Shown here: piece after piece, positions 17,459 through 26,240 of the stretch | Position numbering within the stretch: the first letter of the stretch is position 1 | Layout of the letters: every line of letters begins with the position of its first letter | NCBI GenBank assembly: GCA_002493305.1 | Contig: DKYJ01000046.1 | Span: forward strand, 52,863-107,416 | DNA from: Clostridiales bacterium UBA7103 | GTDB taxonomy: Bacteria; Bacillota; Clostridia; Oscillospirales; Oscillospiraceae | Direction of reading: 5' to 3' | DNA: 54,554 nucleotides | Translations under genes and position numbers: made by a program | The notes under the pieces: model-generated | What the model saw: the letters and a program-made list of their open reading frames with translations, nothing else | What the model was told of the DNA's origin: nothing | The model's database searches: none

Positions 17459-17974
17459 ATGGATAACAACGATGTGATCGAATTGCTGGATATCCTGTAT
17501 GGTATGGTGACTGACGCTTGGGGAGTGCCTCTGGGCAGCGATAAGTGCGTCATCGAGCGGGAAAAAGCAATAGAAATTATAAATGACATCAAGGCGAGTC
17601 TGCCTGCATCTATCGCGGAGGCCAAGCGCCTTGTAGCCGCGAGGGACGAGTTCATCGGCAATGCCAAGCGTGAGGCGGAGGCCATGCGCAAGAGCGCCGA
17701 GGAAAAGGCCCGCGCCATGGTGGAGGAGCAGGAGGTTATCCGAGTTGCCAGAGCCAGAAGCTCCGAGATGATAGCCTCAGCCGAGGCGAAGTCCAAAGAG
17801 CTGCGCCGCGTCGCCTCCGAGTATGTGGACGATTTAATGCGCCAGGCGGAGAATACGCTCAGCGGCGCATTGAATACAGTCCAAGCCACCCGAGGCGCGT
17901 TTTCTGCTTCCGGTATGTCTACTCCCGCTCAGCCTCGCCAGAAAGAAAATAAGCCATCTGAGGACGAGGAATAA
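17459..17974 (+). CDS. conserved clostridial coiled-coil protein downstream of coaD
   Basis: A 171-residue protein, very rich in Ala, Glu, Arg and Lys. It has a short N-terminal motif (IELLDILYGMV..AWGVPLG), a predicted continuous coiled coil from about residue 30 to 130 (AKREAEAMRKSAEEKARAM), and a disordered charged tail. Proteins of this pattern next to coaD are often labelled 'ATPase' in Clostridia because the coil resembles V-ATPase subunit H, but there is no nucleotide-binding motif. No function is known to me. ATG 17459 is chosen over ATG 17447 because GGAGAT lies directly before it. Confidence 0.75.
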   Translation: MDNNDVIELLDILYGMVTDAWGVPLGSDKCVIEREKAIEIINDIKASLPASIAEAKRLVAARDEFIGNAKREAEAMRKSAEEKARAMVEEQEVIRVARARSSEMIASAEAKSKELRRVASEYVDDLMRQAENTLSGALNTVQATRGAFSASGMSTPAQPRQKENKPSEDEE

Positions 17975-17990
17975 CAGAAGAAATTGTTTA

Positions 17991-18023
17991 AAGACCGCAG
18001 GTATTTGCCTGCGGTCTTCTTTT
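17991..18023 (+). terminator. intrinsic terminator before the dcw cluster
   Basis: AAGACCGCAGG / CCTGCGGTCTT forms an 11-bp stem with a 6-base loop, followed by CTTTTA. It ends the uvrC-coaD transcript and insulates the mraZ promoter 47 bases later. Confidence 0.85.
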
Positions 18024-18069
18024 ATGCAAAAGTAGCAATAAAGTACAAGAAAAAGACAAAAAGTTTCGC

Positions 18070-18098
18070 TTGCTTTTTACCACCGTACCCCCTATAAT
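18070..18098 (+). promoter_or_regulatory. sigma-A promoter of mraZ (dcw cluster)
   Basis: TTGCTT (18070-18075), a 17-base spacer and a consensus TATAAT (18093-18098) lie just upstream of three MraZ-type boxes. The transcript would start near 18105 and cover the cell-division and cell-wall genes. Confidence 0.8.
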
Positions 18099-18107
18099 GA
18101 AAGAGGA

Positions 18108-18137
18108 AAGTGGTAGTAAGTGGTGGAAAATGGTTTA
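18108..18137 (+). promoter_or_regulatory. MraZ operator: three direct repeats of 10 bp
   Basis: AAAGTGGTAG, TAAGTGGTGG and AAAATGGTTT follow one another with an exact 10-bp period, starting about ten bases after the -10 box. MraZ is known to bind such direct repeats at its own promoter and repress the dcw operon, so this is probably its autoregulatory site at and just after the transcription start. Confidence 0.75.
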
Positions 18138-18165
18138 TTTTCCCTATGAAATGGAGGCAACGCAG

Positions 18166-18582
18166 GTGACGGGCGAATATCAGCACTCTCTTGACAACAA
18201 GGGCAGACTTTTTATTCCGGCCAAACTCAGGGATGAGTTGGGCGATGTTTTTTATGCAACGCTGTCAATGGATCGCTGCCTGTGCCTTTACAGCTGTGAA
18301 AACTGGAAACAGTTTTCTGATAAGGTGAACGCTATGCCGTATATAAAGCAGCGGAAAATGAGACCGCTTTTTGCCTATGCCGCCCGCTGTGAGCTTGACG
18401 CGCAGGGACGCACACTGATCCCTCAAAACCTGCGGGACTACGCGGGTTTTAAGAAAAATGTCATCGTGCTCGGCTGCAACAACCATGCCGAACTTTGGGA
18501 CAGCGATGCATGGAACGAGATATATAAGCTTGAGACAACACCTGAAAATATTGCCGCCGTTATGGAGGAGCTTGAGTTTTGA
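18166..18582 (+). CDS. mraZ: transcriptional regulator MraZ
   Basis: MraZ is a nucleoid-associated regulator of the division and cell-wall cluster, built from two AbrB-like (SpoVT) halves. Both signatures are visible: GEYQHSLDNKGRLFIPAKLR at the start and CELDAQGRTLIPQNLRDYAG in the middle. An in-frame reading continues upstream to 18070, across the promoter and operator, so it is not real. The GTG at 18166, after ATGGAGGC, begins the protein exactly where other MraZ proteins begin (138 residues). It overlaps rsmH by one base. Confidence 0.93.
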   Translation: MTGEYQHSLDNKGRLFIPAKLRDELGDVFYATLSMDRCLCLYSCENWKQFSDKVNAMPYIKQRKMRPLFAYAARCELDAQGRTLIPQNLRDYAGFKKNVIVLGCNNHAELWDSDAWNEIYKLETTPENIAAVMEELEF

Positions 18583-19517
18583 TGGATACACCTGTGCATA
18601 TTCCGGTTCTTTTGCAGGAATGTATAGAAAACCTTAACATTGACCCGGAGGGGATCTACCTTGACGGTACGCTTGGCCTCGGCGGTCACTCCTTTGAGAT
18701 AGCCTCTCGCCTTAAAGGCGGGCGGCTTATCTGCATTGACAGGGACGAAACTGCTATAAAGCGTGCCGGTAAACGCCTTGCTCCATTCGGGGATAAGGTC
18801 ACTCTGATACATGGAAACTTTTCTGACGCGGCGGAGCTTCTTGACAACGCAGGCATTAACTCAGTTGACGGTATGCTGTTTGACCTCGGTGTGTCATCTC
18901 CACAGCTTGATGAAGCCGACAGAGGCTTTTCATATATGAATGACGCGCCCCTTGATATGCGTATGGACACCTCCTGCGGCATTACGGCTTATGATCTTGT
19001 TAACAGCTGGGACAAGTCACGGCTTGAGCATATTTTGTTTGATTACGGTGAGGAACGCTATGCAAGACGCATAGTTTCGGCAATCGTCTCCAGAAGAGAG
19101 GAAAAGCCCATTGAGACCACGCTTGAGCTCGCTGACATTATCCGCAGTGCTATGCCTGCAGCTGCGCTCAGAGAAAAGCAGCACCCGGCAAAGCGCACAT
19201 TTCAGGCAGTACGCATCGCTGTAAATGATGAGCTGGGCGCGGTGCGCCAGATGATGGAGACAGCCCCGGATAAGCTCAGTAAAGGTGGAAGGCTCTGCAT
19301 TATAAGCTTCCATTCCCTTGAAGACAGAATAGTTAAATCCGGCATAGCGGCCAGAGAAAACAGCTGCACCTGCCCCAGAGAAGCACCTATATGTACCTGC
19401 GGCTTTGTGCAGACACTGAAAAGTGTGTGCAGAAAGCCCATACTTCCAAGCGAGGAGGAAATAAAGAGAAATCCACGCTCAAGAAGCGCGAAACTGCGTG
19501 TGGCTGAAAGAGTGTGA
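18582..19517 (+). CDS. rsmH: 16S rRNA (cytosine1402-N4)-methyltransferase RsmH
   Basis: RsmH (MraW) methylates N4 of C1402 in 16S rRNA. The 311-residue protein shows HIPVLLQECIENL at the start, the SAM site LDGTLGLGGHS, FDLGVSSPQLDEADRGFSY, and the late KRTFQAVRIAVNDEL and ISFHSLEDRIVK. A Cys cluster near the end (SCTCPREAPICTCGF) is common in the clostridial form. ATG 18582 overlaps the mraZ stop (TGATG). Confidence 0.96.
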   Translation: MDTPVHIPVLLQECIENLNIDPEGIYLDGTLGLGGHSFEIASRLKGGRLICIDRDETAIKRAGKRLAPFGDKVTLIHGNFSDAAELLDNAGINSVDGMLFDLGVSSPQLDEADRGFSYMNDAPLDMRMDTSCGITAYDLVNSWDKSRLEHILFDYGEERYARRIVSAIVSRREEKPIETTLELADIIRSAMPAAALREKQHPAKRTFQAVRIAVNDELGAVRQMMETAPDKLSKGGRLCIISFHSLEDRIVKSGIAARENSCTCPREAPICTCGFVQTLKSVCRKPILPSEEEIKRNPRSRSAKLRVAERV

Positions 19518-19520
19518 AAC

Positions 19521-19808
19521 ATGAGTTATACAAAGCAGCTTAATGAGACATTGTTCCGGGCGGTGGGCATGTGCTTTTCGGCGCTGCTCATAGTGCTGGC
19601 TTTGCTGACGAATATCAAAACCGCCGCTGTGAACGATGAGGCTGCCCAACTGCGGCAGGAAACAGAGGCGCTTAAGGCCGAAAATGAGCTGCTGCGCGCC
19701 GAGTATGATAACAGCATAAGCCTTGAAGAGCTTGAGGCCTACGCAAGCGGCGAACTGGGCATGCAGCCTTGCAGCCCCTCACAGGTTTATTATATTGACT
19801 TGAATTGA
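19521..19808 (+). CDS. ftsL: FtsL/DivIC-like division protein
   Basis: A 95-residue bitopic protein with a short cytoplasmic start, one membrane helix (about residues 15-35), and a coiled coil (about 38-70, QLRQETEALKAENELLRAE). It ends with the family's LEAYASGELGM..PSQVYYIDL. FtsL bridges FtsQ/DivIB and FtsW-FtsI at the divisome. FtsL sequences are poorly conserved; the call rests on size, topology and its place after rsmH. A DivIC-like role cannot be excluded. Confidence 0.85.
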   Translation: MSYTKQLNETLFRAVGMCFSALLIVLALLTNIKTAAVNDEAAQLRQETEALKAENELLRAEYDNSISLEELEAYASGELGMQPCSPSQVYYIDLN

Positions 19809-20078
19809 TCCGCGCATGGCGTATTTTAATGCGCCGCTGAATATATATAGAGCGGAATAATATATCAGACTGTCAAAAAGCATTTTTGACAAACTGATAA
19901 TGCCAGACGCTATATGGCTGTTATTTCTCATCTGATGAGAAAACATGTGATAACGCGGCGTTTGGGCTGAACTTAATTTGATTCGAGGCGGGCTTTCCCC
20001 TTCGAACATACCGCTGCTCAAAGTTTTTTTGCGCTGCGGCATAAGTTCTTTTGCCTATATATTCAGGGAGGACGTGCC
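19809..20078 (+). promoter_or_regulatory. structured 270-bp leader before the PBP gene
   Basis: This is the longest gap inside the dcw cluster. It contains a stem CCGCT/AGCGG (19834-19855) and a large hairpin at 19863-19899 (TATCAG..TGTCAAAAA GCA TTTTTGACA..CTGATA). A perfect TTTCTCATC T GATGAGAAA palindrome lies at 19924-19942. The right arm of the large hairpin carries a consensus -35 TTGACA (19886-19891), with TATATG 19 bases later as a poor -10. It may be a second promoter with operator, or an attenuator that sets PBP expression apart from rsmH-ftsL. I see no ORF there. Confidence 0.4.
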
Positions 20079-22409
20079 ATGCGGGATAATACCGAAAAGA
20101 TGTCTTTTGGCCCAGGGCCAAACAGGCAAATGCTGCGAAGAACTATCGTACTTATGGCCTTGTTCGGCGTTGCGCTGTTTGTTGTGCTTCTTCTGCGCCT
20201 GTATAGATTGCAGATCGTGGAGCATGACTACTACGAGGGCCTTGCAATTGAGCAGCAGCTCAGGGAAGCACCAACAGCCGCCGCCCGCGGCTCTATTTAC
20301 GACAAAAATATGCTGCCCCTTGCTGTTAGTGCCAGCGTTGACAACATTTATCTCAGCCCCGCCGAGATCGAGATGTACGGCGAGGATAAGGAGCTTATCG
20401 CCAAAGGGCTTTCTGATATACTGGAGCTTGACTATGATGATATACTGGATAAGGCGTCGAGAACAGGCTCATGGTATGTTACAGTCGCCAGAAAGGTCGA
20501 GCAGGACAAGGCGGACGAGGTTCGCCGTTTCAAGAGTGAAAATTCTCTGCGCGGCGTCAGGCTTGAGACCGACACAAAGCGTTATTACCCCAATTCGACT
20601 CTTGGCTGCCACTTGATAGGATTCGTGGGTACGGATAACTACGGGCTTGAGGGCATCGAAGCTCGCTATGACAGCGCCCTGCGGGGAAGTACTGGCAGAA
20701 CGGTTCGCGCTACCAACGCCTTTGGAACAGATCTGCTGTTCAGTCAATTTGAGGAATACTACCCGGGCAAGGATGGTTATGACCTTGTAACCACCATTGA
20801 TTCGACGATACAGTTTTACATTGAAAAGCACCTCAAACAGGCCGTGGAGGATTACGATATCCAAAACGGGGCCGGAGCTATCGCAATGGACGTGAATACA
20901 GGCGCTATTCTCGCCATGGCCTCTCTTGACAATTATGATTTGAATAACTTCCTTGATGTGAGCGATGACGCCCGGGATGCTATTAACAGTGCCGCTACCG
21001 AGGAAGAGGCTCAGCAGCTATTGAGCGCCGCCCAGATGAAGCAATGGCGAAATAAGGCTCTTTCGGACACATATGAGCCCGGCTCCACCTTTAAGATAAT
21101 CACACTGTCTATGGCGCTGGAGGAGAAAGCCGTTAGCCTGAACGACAGCTTTTATTGTGGAGGGAATGTGAGTGTGCTGGGGCGCACAACGCCTATCCGC
21201 TGCTGGAAAACTACCGGACATGGGTCGCAAAACCTGACTCAAGCAGTGCAGCACTCATGCAACGCGGCTTTTGTAAATATAGGCCAGCGGGTGGGAGCGG
21301 AGACATTTTATAAATACTGCGAAGCTTTCGGCTTTCTCAATCAATCCACTGACCCGGACGAAAACCTGACTGCCACAACGGGCATAGACCTCTCCGGCGA
21401 GAGCGGCAGCATATGGTGGAGCAAGAATACCTTCTGCTCCCCGAAAAATCTCTCTCAGCTTGCGGCGGCCTCCTTTGGGCAGACATTTACGATAACCCCA
21501 TTGCAGCTTATAACCGCGGTCAGCGCCTGCGTGAACGGCGGCAGGCTAATGCAACCATATGTGGTCGGCTCCATGCTGAACCCTGATGGCAGCGTCGCCT
21601 ATGAGCGTAAGCCTACAATGGTTCGCCAGGTCATCAGCGCTGAGACCAGCGAGACTGTCCGCAGCATACTGGAAAAGGTGGTGGGCGACCCGAACGACGG
21701 CACAGGTCGCAACGCCGCCGTGGCGGGCTACCGCATCGGCGGCAAGACCGGCACCAGCGAGAAGGTAAGCCTTGAGGCTCAGACAGGGGAGAAGCAGTAC
21801 ATAGTCTCTTTTATCGGCTTTGCCCCGGCGGATGACCCGAAAATAGCAATTCTTGTCTTTCTTGACACACCCTCTAACGAGTCCGGAATATATGTCAGCG
21901 GCGGACAGATGGCAGCGCCGGTCGTTGGGAACATGATGGCGGATATTCTGCCATATCTTGGTGTTGAGCCGGAGCGAGACGAGGACAGCGCCGGGGAAGG
22001 GGATACAACCATGCCCTCTCTTACCGGGCAGAGTCTCAGCAAGGCAATAGACCGCCTTTCAAACGCAAGGCTCAATTACAGGACAATTGGAAACGGCGAT
22101 ACAGTCACAGATCAGCTTCCCAAAGCGGGCAGCACTCTTGCATCAGGTACACAGGTGATAGTATACTTAGGAGCGGAACCATCGGCAGAGCAGGAGAGTT
22201 TGCCTGATCTGACCGGAATGAGTTATAATCAGGCGAGAGACACCCTTTCGTATTATGGAATATATATACAGACAATAAGTCCTGTGCTGGACGGTGACAG
22301 GCAGCTTGTGAGCAGCCAGAACATCTCGGAAGGTACTCTTGTAGACCATGGCACAGTCATCGCCGTATCACTTATAAGTGACGATGACTCCATGCTTGGC
22401 AAATATTGA
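20079..22409 (+). CDS. spoVD: class B penicillin-binding protein with two PASTA domains (SpoVD/FtsI)
   Basis: A 776-residue peptidoglycan transpeptidase. An N-terminal membrane helix (about residues 22-42) is followed by the PBP dimerisation domain and the transpeptidase domain. The three active-site motifs are visible: STFK in YEPGSTFKI, SCN in QHSCNAAF, and KTG in GGKTGTSEK. Two C-terminal PASTA repeats follow (about 635-705 and 708-770). It cross-links septal or spore-cortex peptidoglycan with the FtsW/SpoVE flippase-polymerase encoded nearby. Only one such PBP is in the cluster, so whether it serves division, sporulation or both is open. A good ribosome site (GGGAGG) precedes ATG 20079. 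Confidence 0.92.
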   Translation: MRDNTEKMSFGPGPNRQMLRRTIVLMALFGVALFVVLLLRLYRLQIVEHDYYEGLAIEQQLREAPTAAARGSIYDKNMLPLAVSASVDNIYLSPAEIEMYGEDKELIAKGLSDILELDYDDILDKASRTGSWYVTVARKVEQDKADEVRRFKSENSLRGVRLETDTKRYYPNSTLGCHLIGFVGTDNYGLEGIEARYDSALRGSTGRTVRATNAFGTDLLFSQFEEYYPGKDGYDLVTTIDSTIQFYIEKHLKQAVEDYDIQNGAGAIAMDVNTGAILAMASLDNYDLNNFLDVSDDARDAINSAATEEEAQQLLSAAQMKQWRNKALSDTYEPGSTFKIITLSMALEEKAVSLNDSFYCGGNVSVLGRTTPIRCWKTTGHGSQNLTQAVQHSCNAAFVNIGQRVGAETFYKYCEAFGFLNQSTDPDENLTATTGIDLSGESGSIWWSKNTFCSPKNLSQLAAASFGQTFTITPLQLITAVSACVNGGRLMQPYVVGSMLNPDGSVAYERKPTMVRQVISAETSETVRSILEKVVGDPNDGTGRNAAVAGYRIGGKTGTSEKVSLEAQTGEKQYIVSFIGFAPADDPKIAILVFLDTPSNESGIYVSGGQMAAPVVGNMMADILPYLGVEPERDEDSAGEGDTTMPSLTGQSLSKAIDRLSNARLNYRTIGNGDTVTDQLPKAGSTLASGTQVIVYLGAEPSAEQESLPDLTGMSYNQARDTLSYYGIYIQTISPVLDGDRQLVSSQNISEGTLVDHGTVIAVSLISDDDSMLGKY

Positions 22410-22420
22410 TTGGAGAAACA

Positions 22421-23863
22421 ATGAAGCTGTCGGAAATACTGAAAAATGTGAATATACTCTGCGCTGCCGCCAATATGGACACGGAAATAAGCGGCATATG
22501 CTATGACTCGCGGCAAGTCAAAAAAGGCGACCTTTTTGTTGCTATAAAGGGCTTTGAGTCTGACGGGCACAGGTTTATTCCAAAGGCGTTGGAGCAGGGG
22601 GCAGCCGCAGTGCTTTGTCAGGATATCCCCGCGGGCTGCGGAGTGTATGTGCAGACTGATGACTGCCGCCTGGCGCTGGCTCTTGCCAGCCGTGAGTTTT
22701 TTGGAGATCCAGCCTCACGCATGGTAATGATAGGCATCACAGGAACAAGCGGAAAGACTACGACCAGCTACCTTATAAAGCACATGCTTGAGCAGGAGTT
22801 TGGCGCAAAGGTGGGGCTTATCGGCACAAACGGCATCATGATAGGCGACGAGATGATGCACTCTGAACGAACGACACCGGAGAGCTATGAACTGCAAATG
22901 CTCTTTCGCCGTATGGCAGACGAAGGCTGCACCCACCTTGTGATGGAGGTTTCTTCCCACTCCCTTGTACTTGACAGGGTCGCAGGTATCCGCTACGATG
23001 TGGCGGTGTACACTAATCTCAGCCAGGATCATCTGGATTTTCACGTCACGATGGAGGAATATGCCAAGGCAAAAAGTCTGCTCTTTGAGCGCTGCAAAAA
23101 CGGCGTTTTCAATCTGGATGATGAACATGTGCAGATAATGAAAGCGGGAAAAAAATGCAAGTGCCTGGGCTATTCCACGGAAAATAAAAGCGCGGAGCTT
23201 TTTGCAGATAATGTGGTACTCAGTGCATCCGGGGTCAGCTTTGATGCAATATACAAAGGGCGGAATGTTCCCTGCCACCTTGCAATTCCGGCGATGTTCT
23301 CTGTATATAACGCCCTGTCTGTGATTGGTACGGGGCTCTCGCTGGGCTTGAGTCTTGACCAGTGCGCCGACGCGCTTTCGAGCGCAGAGGGTGTGAAAGG
23401 ACGGCTTGAGATCGTTCCAACTAACCGGGATTACTCGGTCATTATCGACTACTCCCACAAGCCGGACGCGTTGGAAAAGGTTCTTAAGACCCTCAAGAGC
23501 GTGACAAGAGGGCGGCTTATCTGCCTCTTTGGCTGCGGCGGTGACCGGGATAGGGTAAAGCGTCCCATCATGGGCAAGATCGCCGCCGAAAATGCCGATT
23601 TTGTTATTGTGACCAGCGATAACCCGCGCACCGAGGATCCTGAAGCCATCATCAATGAGATCCTTCCCGGCCTTGGTTGTGGTGATGTTCCGCATAAAGT
23701 TATCATTGACAGGGAGCAGGCAATTTGCTGGGCACTTGACAACGCAGGGCAAGGTGATGTAATATTACTCGCCGGAAAAGGCCATGAGGACTACCAGATC
23801 GTTGGTCATGAAAAGCGTCATATGGACGAAAGAGAGATCGTATCCCAGCACTTAAATAAATAG
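22421..23863 (+). CDS. murE: UDP-MurNAc-tripeptide synthetase MurE, meso-DAP type
   Basis: MurE adds the third amino acid to UDP-MurNAc-dipeptide. The 480-residue protein has the three Mur ligase domains, with P-loop GTSGKTTTSYL (about residues 109-119), and the TTPESYELQ motif. The key substrate motif is DNPR (SDNPRTEDP, about 407-415), which selects meso-diaminopimelate over lysine. This agrees with the presence of dapA at 45337. ATG 22421 follows GGAGA; a TTG at 22406 overlaps the PBP gene. murF is not downstream, which is unusual. Confidence 0.95.
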   Translation: MKLSEILKNVNILCAAANMDTEISGICYDSRQVKKGDLFVAIKGFESDGHRFIPKALEQGAAAVLCQDIPAGCGVYVQTDDCRLALALASREFFGDPASRMVMIGITGTSGKTTTSYLIKHMLEQEFGAKVGLIGTNGIMIGDEMMHSERTTPESYELQMLFRRMADEGCTHLVMEVSSHSLVLDRVAGIRYDVAVYTNLSQDHLDFHVTMEEYAKAKSLLFERCKNGVFNLDDEHVQIMKAGKKCKCLGYSTENKSAELFADNVVLSASGVSFDAIYKGRNVPCHLAIPAMFSVYNALSVIGTGLSLGLSLDQCADALSSAEGVKGRLEIVPTNRDYSVIIDYSHKPDALEKVLKTLKSVTRGRLICLFGCGGDRDRVKRPIMGKIAAENADFVIVTSDNPRTEDPEAIINEILPGLGCGDVPHKVIIDREQAICWALDNAGQGDVILLAGKGHEDYQIVGHEKRHMDEREIVSQHLNK

Positions 23864-23879
23864 CTTGGTGGAGAATAAC

Positions 23880-24893
23880 ATGACGATAAAGCTGATAACC
23901 GCCTTTGTTTTGGCGTTTCTGTTTGCCACTGCCTTTGGCAGCTGGTATATACCCTGGCTCATGAAGGAAAAAGCCAGACAGGCAATCAAAGAGGACGGCC
24001 CTTCATGGCATATGATGAAAAACGGCACACCTACCATGGGCGGCGTGATGTTCATTGCTGCGGCGGTTTTTGTCTGCCTCACGGTGGGCTTTGACGCTAT
24101 GCTCCACGGAAATTTCGTGCATATTTTTGTGCTGGTCTTTGCCATGGTGTTCGGCGCTATCGGCTTCCTTGATGACTGGGAGAAGGTCAAAAAGAAGCAG
24201 AACCTTGGTCTTACCGCAAAGATGAAGTTTTTGCTCCAGCTTGTTGCGGCGCTGGTTTTTGTGCTGCTCATGCGACAGATAGGATATCTGCGGCCAAGCC
24301 TCTACGTCCCGTTTTTTAATGTTACTATCAACATGCCGGAGTGGCTGTATTTCGTTTTTGCCGCTTTTGTAATTGTGGGTACGGTAAATGCTGTGAATAT
24401 TACCGACGGTGTGGACGGCCTTGCCGCCGGAACCTCCATTCCCGTGTGCCTGTTCTTTGTAGTGATTACATACAGGTGGGGCGAGGCGTATCTGGAGCTT
24501 GGTATATTTGCCAGCGCGCTTGTAGGCGGCCTTATGGGCTTTCTGCTGTATAATTTTAATCCGGCCAAGGTTTTTATGGGGGACACCGGCTCTCTCTTCC
24601 TGGGCGGCGCTATCGCGGCTATGGCCTTTGCTTACGACATGCCCCTTATCCTTATCACACTGGGCATTATATACATTGTCGAAACACTGTCTGATATTAT
24701 CCAGATTTTTTACTTCAAGATCAGCCACGGCAAGCGTGTGTTCAAAATGGCACCCTTTCATCACCACCTTGAAATGGGCGGCTGGACGGGAAAAAAGTGG
24801 AAAGAAAAAGAACTGTTTTTCCTGTTTTCAGGCATATCTTTGGCTTTCGCCATCATATCATTTATAGGGGTCTGTAATCGTTTCCCCATGTAA
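23880..24893 (+). CDS. mraY: phospho-N-acetylmuramoyl-pentapeptide transferase MraY
   Basis: MraY makes lipid I by moving phospho-MurNAc-pentapeptide to undecaprenyl phosphate. The 337-residue polytopic protein has about ten helices. It carries the catalytic DD pair (FLDDWEKVKKKQNLGL), the NxxNxxDGxDG motif (NAVNITDGVDGL), MGDTGSLFLGG, and the HHHLE loop near the end. ATG 23880 follows GGTGGAG. It takes the place before ftsW where murD would normally lie. Confidence 0.97.
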   Translation: MTIKLITAFVLAFLFATAFGSWYIPWLMKEKARQAIKEDGPSWHMMKNGTPTMGGVMFIAAAVFVCLTVGFDAMLHGNFVHIFVLVFAMVFGAIGFLDDWEKVKKKQNLGLTAKMKFLLQLVAALVFVLLMRQIGYLRPSLYVPFFNVTINMPEWLYFVFAAFVIVGTVNAVNITDGVDGLAAGTSIPVCLFFVVITYRWGEAYLELGIFASALVGGLMGFLLYNFNPAKVFMGDTGSLFLGGAIAAMAFAYDMPLILITLGIIYIVETLSDIIQIFYFKISHGKRVFKMAPFHHHLEMGGWTGKKWKEKELFFLFSGISLAFAIISFIGVCNRFPM

Positions 24894-24920
24894 TGCTTTG
24901 ATTGGTCGGGAGGTGGAAAA

Positions 24921-26084
24921 ATGCGCTATGACAGCGCCCGCCTCACCGGCCTTTCTTTGTCAGATCTGAAAAACCGGCGGGCAGGCTTTGATATGAGCTT
25001 TTTCCTTTTGGTGCTGCTTTTGCTGGCGATGGGTGTTATAATGGTGCTGTCCTCAAGCTATGCGAGGGCTTATTATGACCCCGGGAATGTGACCGGCGGA
25101 AACGCTGCGTATTATTTTGTCCGCCAGCTTATTTTTGCTGCTCTGGGTATTGGGGCCATGCTCCTTGCCTCCCGCATGCCCATGAATTTTTACCGCCGTT
25201 TTGCCTGGCACTTCATGGTACTGACGCTTGTGCTTTTGCTGCTTGTGCCCTTAATCGGCGTGAAGGCCAACGGTTCCCGACGCTGGCTCGGCATAGGAGG
25301 GCTTACGCTTCAGCCCTCGGAGCTTGCAAAGGTGGCGGTCATACTCGTGTTTTCTGTTATGATCTGCCGTTTCCGTGGAAAAACGAAAACTTTTAAGTAC
25401 GGTATTCTGCCATTTGCGGCGGTGCTGGGACTTATTGTGGGCCTTTTGGTTTTGGAGCCGCATTTTTCCGCTTCAATCATTATTCTTGGAATCGGCGCTG
25501 TGATGATGTTTTTAGGTGGGGTGCGCCTTGGCTGGTTTGCCGCTGCATTTGGTGTGGCGGGGGCTGCCATCACCGTGCTGCTGACGCTGTTTCCGTATGC
25601 GTCATCGAGGATAAACACTTGGCGTGACCCATTTTCCAGTTCATCTGACGAGGGCTATCAGATCGTCCAGTCGCTCTATTCCATCGGCTCCGGCGGCATA
25701 AGCGGGCTGGGGCTGGGGGGCAGCAGGCAGAAATTTTTATACCTGCCTGAAGAGCACAATGACTTTATTTTTTCCGTCTGGTGTGAGGAGCTGGGCTTTA
25801 TTGGCGCCGCGCTTGTGCTGGTGCTGTTTGCGCTGCTGATTATCCGGGGATACTGGATAGCTTTGCACTGTCGGGACAGGTTTTCTTTTCTCACCTGTGC
25901 GGGCATTACAACTTTGCTCGCCATACAGGTTTTTTTGAATGTTGCCGTTGTTACAAACCTTATACCATGCACGGGCATATCTTTGCCGTTTTTCAGCTAC
26001 GGGGGCACAGCGCTGCTCATTCAGCTGGGCGAGATGGGAATAATTCTAAGTGCATCGAGAGATATACTGGAGAGAAAGGAATAA
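24921..26084 (+). CDS. ftsW: SEDS glycosyltransferase FtsW/SpoVE
   Basis: A 387-residue SEDS-family peptidoglycan polymerase that works with the class B PBP. About ten membrane helices are visible. Family signatures include VLSSSYARA after helix 1, KANGSRRWLGIGGLTLQPSELAK in the middle loop, and PEEHNDFIFSVWCEELG. FSYGGTALLIQLGEMGIIL is at the end. FtsW and the sporulation form SpoVE cannot be told apart by sequence alone. Its stop lies at the edge of a hairpin (26083-26108). Confidence 0.92.
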   Translation: MRYDSARLTGLSLSDLKNRRAGFDMSFFLLVLLLLAMGVIMVLSSSYARAYYDPGNVTGGNAAYYFVRQLIFAALGIGAMLLASRMPMNFYRRFAWHFMVLTLVLLLLVPLIGVKANGSRRWLGIGGLTLQPSELAKVAVILVFSVMICRFRGKTKTFKYGILPFAAVLGLIVGLLVLEPHFSASIIILGIGAVMMFLGGVRLGWFAAAFGVAGAAITVLLTLFPYASSRINTWRDPFSSSSDEGYQIVQSLYSIGSGGISGLGLGGSRQKFLYLPEEHNDFIFSVWCEELGFIGAALVLVLFALLIIRGYWIALHCRDRFSFLTCAGITTLLAIQVFLNVAVVTNLIPCTGISLPFFSYGGTALLIQLGEMGIILSASRDILERKE

Positions 26085-26147
26085 TTAGTGTGATAAATCA
26101 CGCTAATTGTTTATTAAAAACGGCGTGCCGCTCGCCGCTAAAGCGGC
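26083..26147 (+). repeat. two hairpins in the 156-bp ftsW-murG gap
   Basis: AATTAG.GTGAT aa ATCAC.CTAATT (26083-26108) is an imperfect 11-bp stem with an internal T/G mismatch. GCCGCT aa AGCGGC (26134-26147) follows in a G/C-rich stretch. Neither has a T-tract. They may slow or process the transcript before murG; the rest of the gap up to 26240 holds no ORF I can support. Confidence 0.4.
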
Positions 26148-26240
26148 AAGGCTGCACATGCCGAATAATCTTCATTCAGCCGCATATGGAGATTATCATT
26201 TTTACCTGTGCTGTCGGTATGCGGCAGAATGGAGATATAT

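Noticed and set aside
18070..18165. N-terminal extension of mraZ
   Set aside because: The frame crosses the promoter -10 box and MraZ operators; the family start and ribosome site are at 18166.
19978..20616. 212-codon plus frame starting in the PBP leader
   Set aside because: It overlaps the PBP start in another frame and its composition is not protein-like.
22715..23752. 345-codon open frame on the minus strand
   Set aside because: It is a shadow of murE. The long length is due to the codon pattern of the plus gene.
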